Source: Phallus indusiatus
Lineage: Eukaryota > Basidiomycota > Agaricomycetes > Phallales > Phallaceae
DNA length: 64,000 bases
Reading direction: 5' to 3'
Assembly (NCBI GenBank): GCA_027605045.1
Contig: JAQFWX010000029.1
Coordinates: 372,001-436,000 of the forward strand
The notes below the pieces were generated by a model. That model searched no databases, was not told the origin of the DNA, and saw nothing but the letters and a program-made list of their open reading frames with translations. Both the position numbers and the translations under genes were made by a program. Position 1 is the first letter of the stretch. Each line of letters opens with the position of its first letter. Below are positions 30,223 to 42,539 of the stretch, piece by piece.

Positions 30223-32199
30223 ATGGCAGCTCGCTTTGTTCAAGTAACAAACGATAATACCCTTATTAGTTATGAGCCAAATAACGCATGGGGCAGTGTG
30301 CCAAGCACCAGTGATATGTTTCAAGTCGGAAACATGGGTGTTCCCATATCTCCTGTTCTGGTATCCACTCAAAGCGGCGGCTTTTCTTTCATATTCCATG
30401 GTAAATTTTTTAAGTCACAGAATACAAGTCTTGATTCACATATCGGTCTCGTAGGAATCGAGATAATAGTGGTGGTAACCTATCTTCCGACTACCACTGA
30501 ATCTGAACAGAGCCCCAATGCAACGTGCCAAGTGGACGGTGCTACAATAAACCTAACCACATCTCCGTCAGCTCAAAACAACTGGGCTATCTGCAGTAGT
30601 CAAAGCTTATCAGACGGCGAACACACTCTTACTTTTGACATTTCCAACTCTGAAGCTGGTTCTTCAATTTATTTTGATTATATCCTATACGCTCCTTCAC
30701 CGACCGGCCAGCTCAATTTGCCAGCCGGTGCATCCGTCCGTATTGAAGAAAATGATTCATCTATACAATATACGGGGTTTTCCACCCAAGTCGATACTGG
30801 CTCGGCTCGACTTGTGCGTGCCCCGACTCAAACCATAGCCGTTCCCTTTAATGGTATGTAGATATTATCAGATTCGCATTTCTATATCCGTTTATTTGAA
30901 ACCAATCAGGCGAACAGCTGACTTGGTACGGGGTTTATTCAACTTTAGTGCCAACCAGTCCATCCTCGGCCCAATATTCTATCGACGGAGGGACCCCGAA
31001 ACAATTCGCTCTTTCTGGACCCACTAAAGATGGATCTGAGTCTACTCTACTTAATCAGGTTTTATTTCAGACCGAAATTCTGCCCCAAGGTCCTCATCAG
31101 CTTACAGCAATGTACTTGGGGGAGGGAGCCCAAACCGCCCTTGGCCTTGCTTTCGTAGTCGTACAAAACATCAGCACTGCAACTACGTCTCCTGAACCAG
31201 AGTTTCCGGTCAGTACTCCTGGAAAATCTGATCCTGCGTCTTCCCAAACCACGGCCCCGCGTCCGACTCAATCCTCTATTGTTCCTCCCCAGGGTTCAAG
31301 TAGTATGGGAATGTCTTCAAGTTCTCAACTCTCCTTTACTGTAACTACTGTCTTCACTCCCGCTACTTCTCCTTCAAGCTCCAGATCTGCTCAAGAGAAG
31401 TTACCTGGAAGGTCTCACGCACTAGTAATCGGCATCGTTGTGGGCTTTTTTAGTTGTCTAGCTATCATAATCGGTGTTTTATTTCTCAGACGGCGCCGAA
31501 AACACAAATCATTTTTCCCGAGAAGACAAAATAAGCTCAATATGCTCCTCAGTATATCACCTTATCAGCGAAATGCGCAGATAGGCATGTCCGGATCGTT
31601 CGATAACATTCTTGAACAGAGCCAAGACAGTCAACCGATCCGTATTGGGGGCCAGAACACAGCTTCTGAAAAACTGCCACCAGTTAATCGTAATATCGAA
31701 ACACAACCAAACTCACAAGTTAATGGACTGGGAAATGGGGTATTAACTATGACTGGAACGTCGAGCTATTCAATCAGAGTCGAGGAAGAAGAAGAGATGG
31801 CTGAGAATCCGGATTTCCGAAGAGTTTCCCGGATCGGACGAGGTGGTAACCCTTTTATGAACGATGCTGTTACCTGCAGCTCAGACTCTTTGGAGAACGT
31901 TGTTCCATCTAATCCATTTCTGTCGACGCAAGACAATATTTCAGTCCATGCGGCCGATGCCGAAATGTCAGGGGGAACAACTTCTCTCCCTCTTACTTCG
32001 TTGAGCGTTCAGGTCACCGCTAGCGCCACCATAGTACGTACAGTCTTTATAACTCAACAGAGAATGCATTCTAATATCAACTGTTCGTTTTCAGGGTAAT
32101 GATGAGAGACACACAGACAGTGGAGTTCGTCTGCATAGACAAGTATTATTGTGCGATGAGACGGATGACAGACCACCCCCGGAGTATACTTCTGATTAA
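30223..32199 (+). CDS. T5: large-ectodomain single-pass membrane protein with PPxY tail
   Basis: Four exons (30223-30400, 30455-30853, 30910-32033, 32095-32199), phases 1, 1, 0, give 601 residues. The start MAARFVQVTNDN is fixed by alignment with T6. Two beta-sandwich-like domains are visible. The first contains NNWAICSSQSLSDGEHTL and FDYILYAPSP. The second contains LTWYGVYST, YSIDGGTPKQFALSGP and LPQGPHQLTAMYLG ending in LGLAFVVVQN. A Ser/Thr/Pro stalk, a membrane segment near residues 361-385 (LVIGIVVGFFSCLAIIIGVL) and RRRRKHKS follow. The last exon reads RHTDSGVRLHRQVLLCDE and ends RPPPEYTSD. Paralogue of T6 with identical intron positions. Carbohydrate or wall binding by the ectodomain is inference from the fold pattern. 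Confidence 0.85.
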
Positions 32200-32497
32200 T
32201 TTGACACTGTTATTGAGATGACTCAATGTTTTTATCGGACAGTGGCTGTACACGAAATGTGAATAGTGCAGTCGGATTTCCAATAGATATACTTGAGAAA
32301 TGAGAATCATCATAAGATAACAACTTCAAAACTTTACAAAGTTTTGAGCGCAACGCGAACGATTGGGGTCGTTCGTGCCTCTAAATGAAACCTATCCTAA
32401 AATGCGTTTGCCAAATCATGAATTACTATACGTACTTGTTATGTGCTATTAAAAACTGCAAATACTTCGCAAATGAAGTGCAGGTTACGTGGCTGAA

Positions 32498-34495
32498 TCA
32501 AACCCGCCATCCCTTCTTTCGCCCTGAGGTGAAAAGTAACACACGGGAAACAGCAACGATAGCGGTAGCCACAAAAACCAGAAGCTTGATCACGAGTAAT
32601 CATCAACCAAAAGGAGAAGTTACGGGATAAAAAATTTGGAACTCACGCTGACAACAATTATGGTCCTGTTCCATCTGTATTCGGGTACCTGTAGGATTTG
32701 CCCTGTCACAGGACCAGAGATCAGGGTGAAGAAGCTCTGAATGAACGACGCGTAACCGAATGCAAATCTGATGACGATTTCATGAATATTGGAATATAGG
32801 TATTACTGATAAGCACATACCCTAGGTCGCTTATATTTTCTACGTAGGCAGCGACAGCAGGAGGCCCTAGAGAATTACCTGTGAAGAAGTCAAAAACTGA
32901 AGACGGCCTAGATTTAATAAAATAAATAGCGCACACGCAGACATCATTCCATAAAATATAGCAAAGAGAACTAAACCCAATGGGGTTGTGGCTTTGATCA
33001 TCGTAAAACTGACGATTCCCAAAAGAGCGATAATGGTGATGGCGGCTTTGAATCGTAGACGTTAGATTTCTTTTTCTTCTTGGATGCAGTTGAAACGGTC
33101 TCCTACCGTTTATGGGTCCATATTTATCAGCTAATATGCTCACGATGATTCGTCCGATAATAGCCGCGCCGTTCAGAATGGTTATCTTTAACCATATTGA
33201 AAAGTATTAACAATAAGAAATGAAACACGCGCACAGAGTAAAATGAGAGATGAGTTGAAATTCCATGAAGAATTGCAAAAAGCTGGAGATAAAAGACTAA
33301 AATTTCGACATAAGCGACGTAGAGTAGTATAACATATAGAGCCAAAACCTCACATGGAAAATAAACGGCGAAAAGTACAAGGCATGCTCTTAAACAAGAA
33401 TAAGAGATATCGACAGTGGAAAAAAAGAGTCAACATACGATAAAATGGTTAGTAGCAATGGAATATCCGAAACCACTTTTTTGATATTTGGCTCTGGGAC
33501 ATTATCCTTTCTCAGCTTTTTGGGCGGCAAACGGGGCCGCATAAATAGATTTCCGAGAACAATGAACACCAAAAAAATAAATCCGAAAATTCTTGATGCA
33601 AAACAATCAATAAAGGAGTTGATGCGTCAGTACCTTACTACAAAAGCTTACCTGACTCCCCAAGCAAATCCCACGCGTCCATTTAGCAAATGGTTCAGAC
33701 CGATGGTTTGAACTATAGCCCCGATTGGTCCACCTGAAAGCGTGGACACTGAGATGAACCTGGAATGTATGTAATATCACACACATACCGAGTAATGCTA
33801 TCCCTACCGCTAAAGCCCTTCGACGTTTGAAGTATTGCATGCATATTGATACGGACGGTACATATATCAAGCCCATTCCTAGACCGACGCCTAATCCTTG
33901 AGCCAAGAACACTTGGTAAAAGTGGTGCGGCTTCGCGAGGGATAGCATGAAAAACCTATGACATACGTTAAATTAGACATGGAAAGTTGAATTAGAAATA
34001 CTACAGACGAGATAACGTAAATTGTAGAACCAGTGATCATCAAATGCCGCAAATACCCTTCATCGAAAAGCTTGCCAGTGGGAAGGCCAAGAAAGAAAAC
34101 AAGGAACACTTGGGTGCTGCCTATCCAGGCTATTTCGGAAGCCGTATGGTCATTGAGAAATATTCTCTGTCAAGCTTGTCAGTCGATACTCGATGGATAA
34201 TATATATAACGCGATAAACCATACAGTATAAAAATCTTGGAAAACACCAAAGGAATAAGTGGCTCCTTGTGTTGCAAAAACTATGCAGAAACTAATTTTC
34301 TCGGTTAGCTAGAAACGAAGTAAAGGCGCGGGAAGGCTAATCTTACCTTGCGAAAACTGTACCCCAAGCTTGCTGACCACCCTCTGGATAAGCATCCGAA
34401 CTAAAGGTATCAAATTCTGAAAATTTCTCAGATTCGGCCTCCATCGGTGCTGACGTCTCTGGTTCTAAGGGCTGCAGTTCTGAGGGCTGTTCCAT
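32498..34495 (-). CDS. MFS transporter, monocarboxylate-transporter (MCT/SLC16-like) family
   Basis: Multi-exon minus-strand gene starting MEQPSELQPLEPETSAP. The acidic N-terminus ends in AYPEGGQQAWGTVFA, the usual lead into helix 1 of fungal MCT-like proteins. Next come FATQGATYSFGVFQDFYT, EIAWIGSTQVFLVFFLGLP and QGLGVGLGMGLIYVPSVSIC with YFKRRRALAVGIA. Later exons give RIIVSILADKYG, SFFTLISGPVTGQIL and a short C-terminus ending GRKKGWRV at 32498. About twelve helices are implied. The predicted role is plasma-membrane uptake or export of monocarboxylates or similar small acids. Odd point: near 33775 the frame only continues if a very short intron (about 25-29 nt) is removed, so a frameshift there is possible. 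Confidence 0.8.
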
Positions 34496-36255
34496 GAATG
34501 TGACTCTGACTCTAGGAAGAATAGCGTCGAAAACAATTCGCAACGGAAGATATGTACGAGTTCCAGTGAGCACGATAATGGGGCATGTTCACATAATACA
34601 CTGTAAGGGCTCCAACATCCGCAAGTCTATCATTCCCGAAGTCCGCGGTCTTGGTGGAGCACAAAACTAAGGATCAATAAATGGAAAGAGGCAACAGAGG
34701 CCATCTGACTGTATGTGATATTATCATATGTAAATCGCCAGATTCTATTTGTGGGATGGTGAGAATCGTCCTGAGTCGTCTGGTAAAGGGCTGGAGTGAC
34801 CGAAGGAACAAAATGCGCCCCTGAAGCTTACCAAAAGCCTCGTTTCTATCCCATATTTGTTAGCATTTCCAAGTTGATAATTCGTCACTAGAGACGACTC
34901 AACGTACATGTGCACTTCTACGTCTCAGTCGCGAACTTGAGCTTGGACAATTGGACGGCACTAAGCTCAAAATCCCACGTAGACGCAGTCTCACGGAATA
35001 TTCAGCGTCAACTTTTGCTGCGCAGGCGATGTTGCCCGACTCCACTCGTAAAAAGGGTACTTGCGTATACAACGGGCAATTGAAGCTGGGGCGAAAAAGC
35101 TGGAGGGTCGGAAATTTGGAGAGTCACGCTGGTCACGGAAAGTCACGAGGCCACGCATTCCACTCCGCGTTGAACATTGACATGCTGACATTGCCATGCG
35201 GGAACCTTTGAATGACAGATCCTATTTCTAGTTTCTGAAGAAAGACAACCGTTTTAAGGGGTTGATTTTGCTGGAAAAAGGCTTCGTAAAATACCTGAGG
35301 AAAGCCCGTATCTCCGTCAGGTGCAACCTAGTAATGCAGACGCAATGCGCATGGTACTAATATCATAGGCTTGGGCTTGATTCTAGGATTATGTATTCGC
35401 CAATTACCTGCAAGCTACTTTATTTTTCCTAATGACCGGTAACGATAACGAAGAAAGACTCCAGCCGACCCTTATGAACAGTTTCCAATACAACCAGTTG
35501 TGTTGAATCAGTCGTAACAGGTTTTTCAAAGTTAGCAATAATATTGACTCAGCTGCGCTGTAGCCCTATTTCTGTCTTCAGTCAGAAGCTAGTAATTCAC
35601 AAATTAACCGGGACATCAATTTCCATGTTTCATGTTTCGAAAATATACACGAAGCTTTCCAATTAGGTTTCCAGTGATGTGGTGTGAAATTTCTCTTCTG
35701 ACTATTACCCTTTCTGATTAATGACGCTACACTTGAACGCAGTTTTGTAACCCGATGGATGGCGGACACGAACGTTCTTTCTCATTGCGAATCTTTGAAT
35801 CTCCGACGACCAATGAAAACAACCACATTTGGCGGACCCGACCCAAGTCAAAGAGTCCGGCAATACTATCAGTAGACCCAGGGCGAAACTAGAACGCATT
35901 CTGATACCCGATTATTTGATTGATTTTCGTTGTTGCGAAATTTTTTCGTTGCGGTATATTATTTGAGCTGGCCAAACTTGGGTGGTTCGATATATCGTTT
36001 TCGTCATTTCGCTTTCTGTCGGAACATTGTAGCACTAAGCATGCGCATTGTAACTTTGTATAATTTGAAGGCAGGTGTTTTTATCTCAGCTGGGCTCTCT
36101 AGATACACGACATATTACCATCTACGGTAGTTTATTCCTTCTGAACACGGTGTCAACTCAACTGCGTACTACATTATGTGAACACTAAAACATTGGAGCT
36201 TATTTTTCAACGTCCGGTGACAATCTTTGTTATATTCCACCAACTTTCTTTATAA
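34496..36255. other. Gene-free intergenic stretch
   Basis: Between the divergently transcribed transporter and T6. No recognisable coding sequence or repeat. Confidence 0.5.
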
Positions 36256-38334
36256 ATGTCCACTCGTTTTATTCAGGTATCAAATGACAACCAACTTATA
36301 CAGTACCAGCCAGATAGTAATGCATGGAGTAACATTCCGAGTTCGAGCAACATGTTTGAAATCGGAAACAATGGGTCACCCTTATCGTCTTCCCTCAAAG
36401 CTACAGAAAATGGGATGTTTTCTTTCAGTTTCTCAGGTAAAAATCTCCTCCTTTTTTTTTCCATTAGTTCACAACTTCGGCTAGGGGTTGAAGTTACTGT
36501 GGTGGTATCGTACACGACAAGCACAGAACCCAGTGTGCTTGTAAGCTGCAAAGTGGACAATAATGAACTGGGTATTCACACACCAAACTCTGCCCAGAAC
36601 AACTGGGCGATCTGCACTAGTGCGAATTTAGTAGACGGAGATCACACTCTTGTGGTTGATATTCCAAGCCCTGCTGGCTCTTCAGTCTTTTTCGATTACA
36701 TTCTTTACGCACCCTCTCCAAATATTCAACCCGATACGGCTGGTACATCACTTCGTATTTCCTCCAGCGATCCATCCATAAATTACTCCGACGGTTTCGT
36801 AGTCGAAAAAGATACAGGCTCAGCTCAGCTCACAAACGCATGGCATGCGTACATCACCGTATCCTTCACCGGTAAGTCAAACCATAAGTTCTGATGTTTC
36901 ATCATTAATTATTGAACAGGCCAACAACTGACTTGGTACGGAGTGTACTCAACATCTTTTCCATCGACACCGTCCACAGCCGAGTACACTATTGACGGAG
37001 GATCTGCGACGCAATTTTCGATCTCGGGTCCGACCGGAAACGACGGTTCTAGTACTACAGCCTTGAATCAGGTTGTTTTTCAAACCCCTATTCTTGCGGA
37101 AGGATCTCATACGCTTACGACGACGTTCCTTGGAAACGGACAAGGAACGCCACTTGGTCTTGCTTTTGTTGTGGTTCAGAATGATAGCAGTGACACCAGT
37201 TCACGGCCGCCCAATCCATCAGTCAATCCACCACCTAACGTACCGTCTTCGACGACCACAAATGGCGGCACTGAGGCTTTTACCATCATCCGTACGGACC
37301 TCTCAGCTAGTAGCACCCAACTTGTCACTACCATATCCACAGTACTTTCCACGGACGTGCGCACGCCGATTACATATCTCACCACTAATTCTGGAGGCAT
37401 TCCAACAACAATAGTCTCCATTAGTGATATCAAGAGCACCATTTCTACTGTCGCTGTTCTTACTAGTAGTATCCGAGTCGGTACGCCCACTTTTACTGTG
37501 ATCCCGACGTCACAAGCCATTTCGGCGCGATCAAAGACGGACCGAAATACTTTAATCGGCGTGATCGCTGGCGTAGGCATCCTCGCCTTTCTACTTATGA
37601 TCGTCACTCTCTTTCTCAGACGACGCAGAGGAAAAAAAGGTACAAAACCCAAAGGATTGCCGGGTTTCATACCATCTGCCAATACTAATTCCTCTGATGA
37701 TCGAATTCCCCTTCGAATTGATTCCACAGTGGTTGACGGTACTCAAGCCACGCGAAAGGACATATCATCATCTGGTTCATTATCTCCATCATCACCGGCA
37801 ATCTCCGGCCAGGAACTTGGCATGGGTTCGGCGGGACCAAACCAGCCTCGGCCGTTGACAAACCCTGCACCCCAATCCCTCTATACTCTAATTCCAGGTA
37901 GTGCAATTTTTGGAGACCAACAACAACAGCAAGAGAATAATACCACTACGACTGACGGTAATATTCGAAGAACTTCTCAAGCTGTTGATATCAACTCGAA
38001 TAACCGAAATCACGACGATGCTTCTACTTCTAATCTTTTAGATCATCTTCATGTGGATTCAGATGATATGCAACAGTTACTCCGACTCAGACGAGGTGCG
38101 ATGGGTCCGGAAGTCGGCGATGTCGATGTTGACTCTCAAGTATCCGAAGTGAGTCGTTAATAGTTCAACTCCGCTTATTCATATATGATTGAGCACGTTG
38201 GTTTTAAGATTTCTCCTGGAGAAATGCAGATGGATAGTGGTATCCGTTTGGGTCTAGGGAGAACGTTATCATATCGGTCCCAGTCCTCTTTAACTTTGAA
38301 AGAAAGACTACCTCCTACATATACCCTTCATTGA
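36256..38334 (+). CDS. T6: large-ectodomain single-pass membrane protein with PPxY tail
   Basis: Four exons (36256-36436, 36485-36871, 36920-38148, 38230-38334), phases 1, 1, 0 as in T5, give 633 residues. Starts MSTRFIQVSNDNQLIQYQ. The two ectodomain repeats show SAQNNWAICTSANLVDGDHT, FFDYILYAPSP, LTWYGVYST, YTIDGGSATQFSISGP and ILAEGSHTLTTTFLG. They are followed by a long Ser/Thr stalk, a membrane segment near residues 398-420 (LIGVIAGVGILAFLLMIVTL) and RRRRGKKG. The tail is Gln/Asn- and Ser-rich. The last exon begins MDSGIRLGLGRTLSYRS and ends RLPPTYTLH. Convergent with T7, with 520 bp between stop codons. Confidence 0.87.
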
Positions 38335-38854
38335 CCCCTAGGGAGATGATATCTGGATATTTTCCCACTATCAGATTTTAATACTGATGTATACTTGGCG
38401 TTGCTTTCCCTAAAGTGGTCAATTTTGCCCCTATAAACATTTAGAAATAATACAGTTCATATATACCCACGTAATCCATCCTTCATGCCCTGCTAATACT
38501 TTATCGTGCCTACCTCTTAAATATTTATCGGGTCGATCTTAATCGGCCAGGGACAAAACCAGCTCTGAACTGGCCGGCAGCTTAAGCTTACATTTCTCTT
38601 GGGAAGCCACTACTATTGTAAGCTTCACCAATCAACAAGCACAGAATGAACTCCTTAATAAGGAGATAACGTTGACTATCAAATAGCCAATAGCAATATA
38701 TTATATTCTCAAGAAGCCCAAATTCATATGTCCATTGTATATGAATGGTTCGCGGGAGAAATAAAGAAAGGGAGTGTGTGGAGGTGGAAAGAGCGACGAA
38801 AATATTTCCAACAGCCAAGAATAATTTATCGAATGTCCAAGGTAAAGAGACCCG

Positions 38855-39923
38855 TTAGTTACGAGTATATGTGGGAGGTGGCGTTTTCTTTGTTTTTATA
38901 GATGACTGGGAATGGATACTGAAGCCTGGTTCACAGTATGATAATGTTTGTTTACCGAGACGGATGCCACTATCCATATGGTTTCCACTCGTAACCTGAA
39001 GTTTTGAGTCAGTACAATTTTATTTGAGGGGGATGCTTGGTAAAATTCGCCGCTCACAGATGCTTGACTTGAGCCTACAAGCGGTGATGGGGTTGGTATC
39101 TCCACCACTTCAGGGCATGCGCTAATGCGCTCTAGATTTATATCTTGCCTCGAAATCGGAACACAGGGTAATGGTCGAACAGCGTGGCGAGAGCTTGAAT
39201 TGACGATACTAGCATGGGTTGGAGTTGCGAAACTGTTGTGAGCGACACGGAAAGATCTTCGATAATTCTCAATTTCTTCGTTTTCTGGGATCTGATTTTG
39301 GTTTCGGTCTCGTTCTTGATCATGAAAATCCGTAACTGGAAGAGTTTGTATCCGGGGTGAACACGGCAACGGCGACGAGCTTGTAGAAGCTGTAGGAGAA
39401 TCAACCGCAATCATTTTGGTCATTGGTTTGGTAAATGGTTCCGTAAAGCTCGAGGTTGATCTATTCGGCTGGCTCTGATCGTTTTTATCGACAACTGAGT
39501 AACCTAACGGGCTGACAACCGTCAATCCATCATTGTCACGTAAAGAGACGGTTTCAGCGGAAGGATCGCCCTGTAGGTAATTTGTATCATACTGCTCCTT
39601 AGATGTTATTAATTTTTTTCTCCTGGAAGCGCGGTTGATGCGCCGACCGAGGACGAAAACTGCTATTACGATTAAGAGAGAGCCGGCACCGATACCGACG
39701 CCGATCAACAGAGGCTTTAGGGAGAGAGTAGGAATCGGTGAGGCGACAGTAGTAGTGTCTATCAAGCAGCTGAGAACCAGAAGTTGCTTTGAGATAAAAT
39801 TGTAGGCGTACCGACAATCGTTATTGTTGCAGGAGGGAGTGTTATGATGTGTGTGAACACTTCGATGGTCGTCACAGTGAGTGTCTCGAAGAGTACATCA
39901 ACAGGCTCGTTGGGTATGGCCAT
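38855..39923 (-). CDS. T7: single-pass membrane protein with cytosolic PPxY tail
   Basis: Three exons (39923-39811, 39769-39058, 38995-38855) give 321 residues. The first intron is only 41 nt but keeps frame (phase 2). The short N-terminus MAIPNEPVDVLFETLTV lacks a signal peptide. The membrane segment (about residues 56-78, LLIGVGIGAGSLLIVIAVFV) is followed by GRRINRASRRKK, placing the tail in the cytosol. Tail blocks IQTLPVTDFHDQ, SIVNSSSRHAVRPLPCVPIS match T4 and T3. The last exon, exactly 47 codons as in T3, contains HMDSGIRLGKQTLSYCE and ends PPPTYTRN. Confidence 0.82.
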
Positions 39924-42539
39924 TGGAATCGCAATACTTCAACGTGGAAAACAATGCGGAATGCTGGCTCGGATTCCAAAATGCCCCAAAGGACGATTGT
40001 TGTTCGGATTGGCTTGATAAATGAATGTGGAAGTCGGGAGAGAAGAAATTAAACACAGACTGTGTACTAGGAAAAGGTATGGCGCAAAGAAGTAAAGATG
40101 CTGTAGTGAAGTAAATTGTCAACAGCAGGTTGTTATGAAGTTAGTTCATCATGTCGCTCAGCACTTACGAGATCATCTGGGTACTCAATGGGTGATGGTC
40201 ATATCATTAATATCCACCCATGCAGTTGAGCTAAAATCGTATTTTGGCTGTTGTCATAAAGCCCGGTCGCGTTCATTGCGCTCGTTACTGGATTGAGGGT
40301 TGGAGGACAACTTCATGTCAATTATGCTTGTTTTGGCATGAGTATAGTTCCAGCGCAGGTTTTTCTTCCTAAACTCAAAGAATTTACTGGGTTGATAGAT
40401 GGCGGAGTGATGGAGAAAGTGCAAGCTCTAGTGTCAAAGTGGATGTCTTCAAATGAGGGATTGGTGCGTTTGTTAAAAATTCTGCGGCAGTTGTCGTGCC
40501 GACGAGTTTCTTGCTCGGCTAACCTGAGCTGGGACAGTGTACGTATTATTGCACCCATCATTGCAATAAGACAATATCCGCCATGACTGCTTCGACCTCA
40601 TCTGCGTCTCATTTAATATCATTTCCCTGCTTAAAGGGTTATATGTCTCGAAATGATCGATCTCGCAAATTTAACTGTAACTCCGATATGATCTTGGCTC
40701 TGAAGTTTTATGTTTACTTTCCGGAAGGTACCACCATATTGGTGGTTACAAGAATGGTACGTACGTTCTGCTAACTCGGTCTCCTAAAACGTTGGCATTG
40801 ACATTGTCAGATTCGGATTTGTCACAGAACGCAATATAGTGTTGCGTTGGTGCCTTCGCTCACGCTCTGGCTTTGTGTCGGTCTTTAATTCGTTTCGCAC
40901 ATCTCGGATTGTTTTACCGTTATATCAGGTATTTGGGAAGCGGATTATGGCAGTAACTAGAAGGAAAATGTCATTGGAAAATTATGATTGTGGAATTATT
41001 ACAATACTTAAAAGGCATTGGTGTGTGCCTGTGGGTGCTGCATTAGCTAATATCATGTAATCATTCGGCAAAGCATGGGCACGGGCTTCTGTGGGTGCGC
41101 GCGAGGCGCAGCCGAGCCTGTCCCCAGCCAATCAAAGTGCGTCGAGTGTGAGATAAGCGCGCGTCACGCGTCACGGGCTGTCGCAGTAAATAGTCAAAAA
41201 GACAACGAAAAGAAAAGTCTCTTAAAATTAACCAACTGTATGTGAGAGTTTGAGAGAGTAAATGAATAATTTTCTGTGAATGTGCCAGTCAAATAAAATA
41301 AATGCATGGGCCTTGAACAGGAAATGCATGGGCTTTAGCAAGACTTTAGACAGAAATCTCCCGGGCTTCAGTTGGGCTTCAGACAGGAAATTCACAGGCT
41401 TGCTTCAGACAGGAAATGCATGGACTTTGGACAGGAGATGCACAGGCTATGTATGGGCTATAGATGGGCAGCTTGCTAATTTTTCTCTGATAAAATAAAT
41501 CTGCAGAGAATCTGAGATAGAAATTTGAGAAATTATAATTGCCGAAAAAGGTGAAGTGTTGCGTTTATCTGCTTGAAGCCCCCTTTGCAGGATTCAGGAA
41601 TGATTTAATTTTTTTCAGTTTGTTTTTGTAAAATGAGTTAAAAGGATTATTTTTAAAAGCATAATTCTCAGTGGGCCTCCTCAGGTCATTGACCGACCAT
41701 TCTTTACTCTTCAGTTGAAAAAAATTGGTATCATAAAATAATTGTCTTCATGAACCATGGGGGTATTTTTGAATACCAATTGGGTGGTGGATGGGATCTG
41801 TATAGCATACAGGTCAAATTATTGATGTTTTCAGTGGAGATGTTTATTTTTGGTTTGGCTGAGGTACAATGCACATTGCAATCCCATTGACATCTATTTG
41901 AATAAAAAAATACAAAAGCTGTTTGTCAATGCATGCAACCACAGCAGGTTCCGGATAAAATGTGTTTTTAGAAAGGGGTTACACACTCTTTATCATCTTC
42001 ATAAAAATAGTATCAATTAAATTATTAAATCAACGAGCTGTACAGCAGAGGAATTATTTACTACAAGGGAACATGCCCAAACTTAATGCTTACACAGTCT
42101 TTCACAAACAGATCCCAAGTGATAGATAGAAAGTGCTAAAATAACCACCAGGACCGGGACCTTAATACATTTTTATTGGTTCATTTACTTATACAATAAG
42201 TTCACCACCAAATAATTACCAAATATTCTGACAATGATTTTATTTCAGAATCTCAAATAAATTTTATCAAGTACAGATTCCTCATTAACCAAATTCTCGG
42301 ATCAATACGGGCGCAGCTTGCTGCGCTTATCCATGCTAGTTTTGGTAGACGTCCTCACTATCGTCACCTTACGTCAGCATCCACATTTTAATCTCCGACA
42401 AAACAGGATTGGACGATGCAAGTGAACCCGTGACACCGTCTTGTGCCTTGCTTGTGCCGGAATTTTTCAACCAATTACCAATCATTTAGCACTCTTCCTG
42501 AGTGCGTCGATATACCAGTCTCATGCATCAAGTCTGGGC
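39924..42539. other. Gene-free stretch with AT-rich and repeated DNA
   Basis: No gene supported. About 41280-41470 is a degenerate minisatellite, and 41500-42300 is AT-rich and unassigned. Confidence 0.5.
41295..41470. repeat. Degenerate minisatellite around gacaggaaatgcatgggct
   Basis: Several imperfect tandem copies of about 25-30 bp built on (tt)(c/a)gacaggaaatgcatgggct(t). Confidence 0.7.

Noticed and set aside
37176..37727. Minus-strand 183-codon frame inside T6
   Set aside because: Mirror of the Ser/Thr-rich coding sequence of T6 on the opposite strand.
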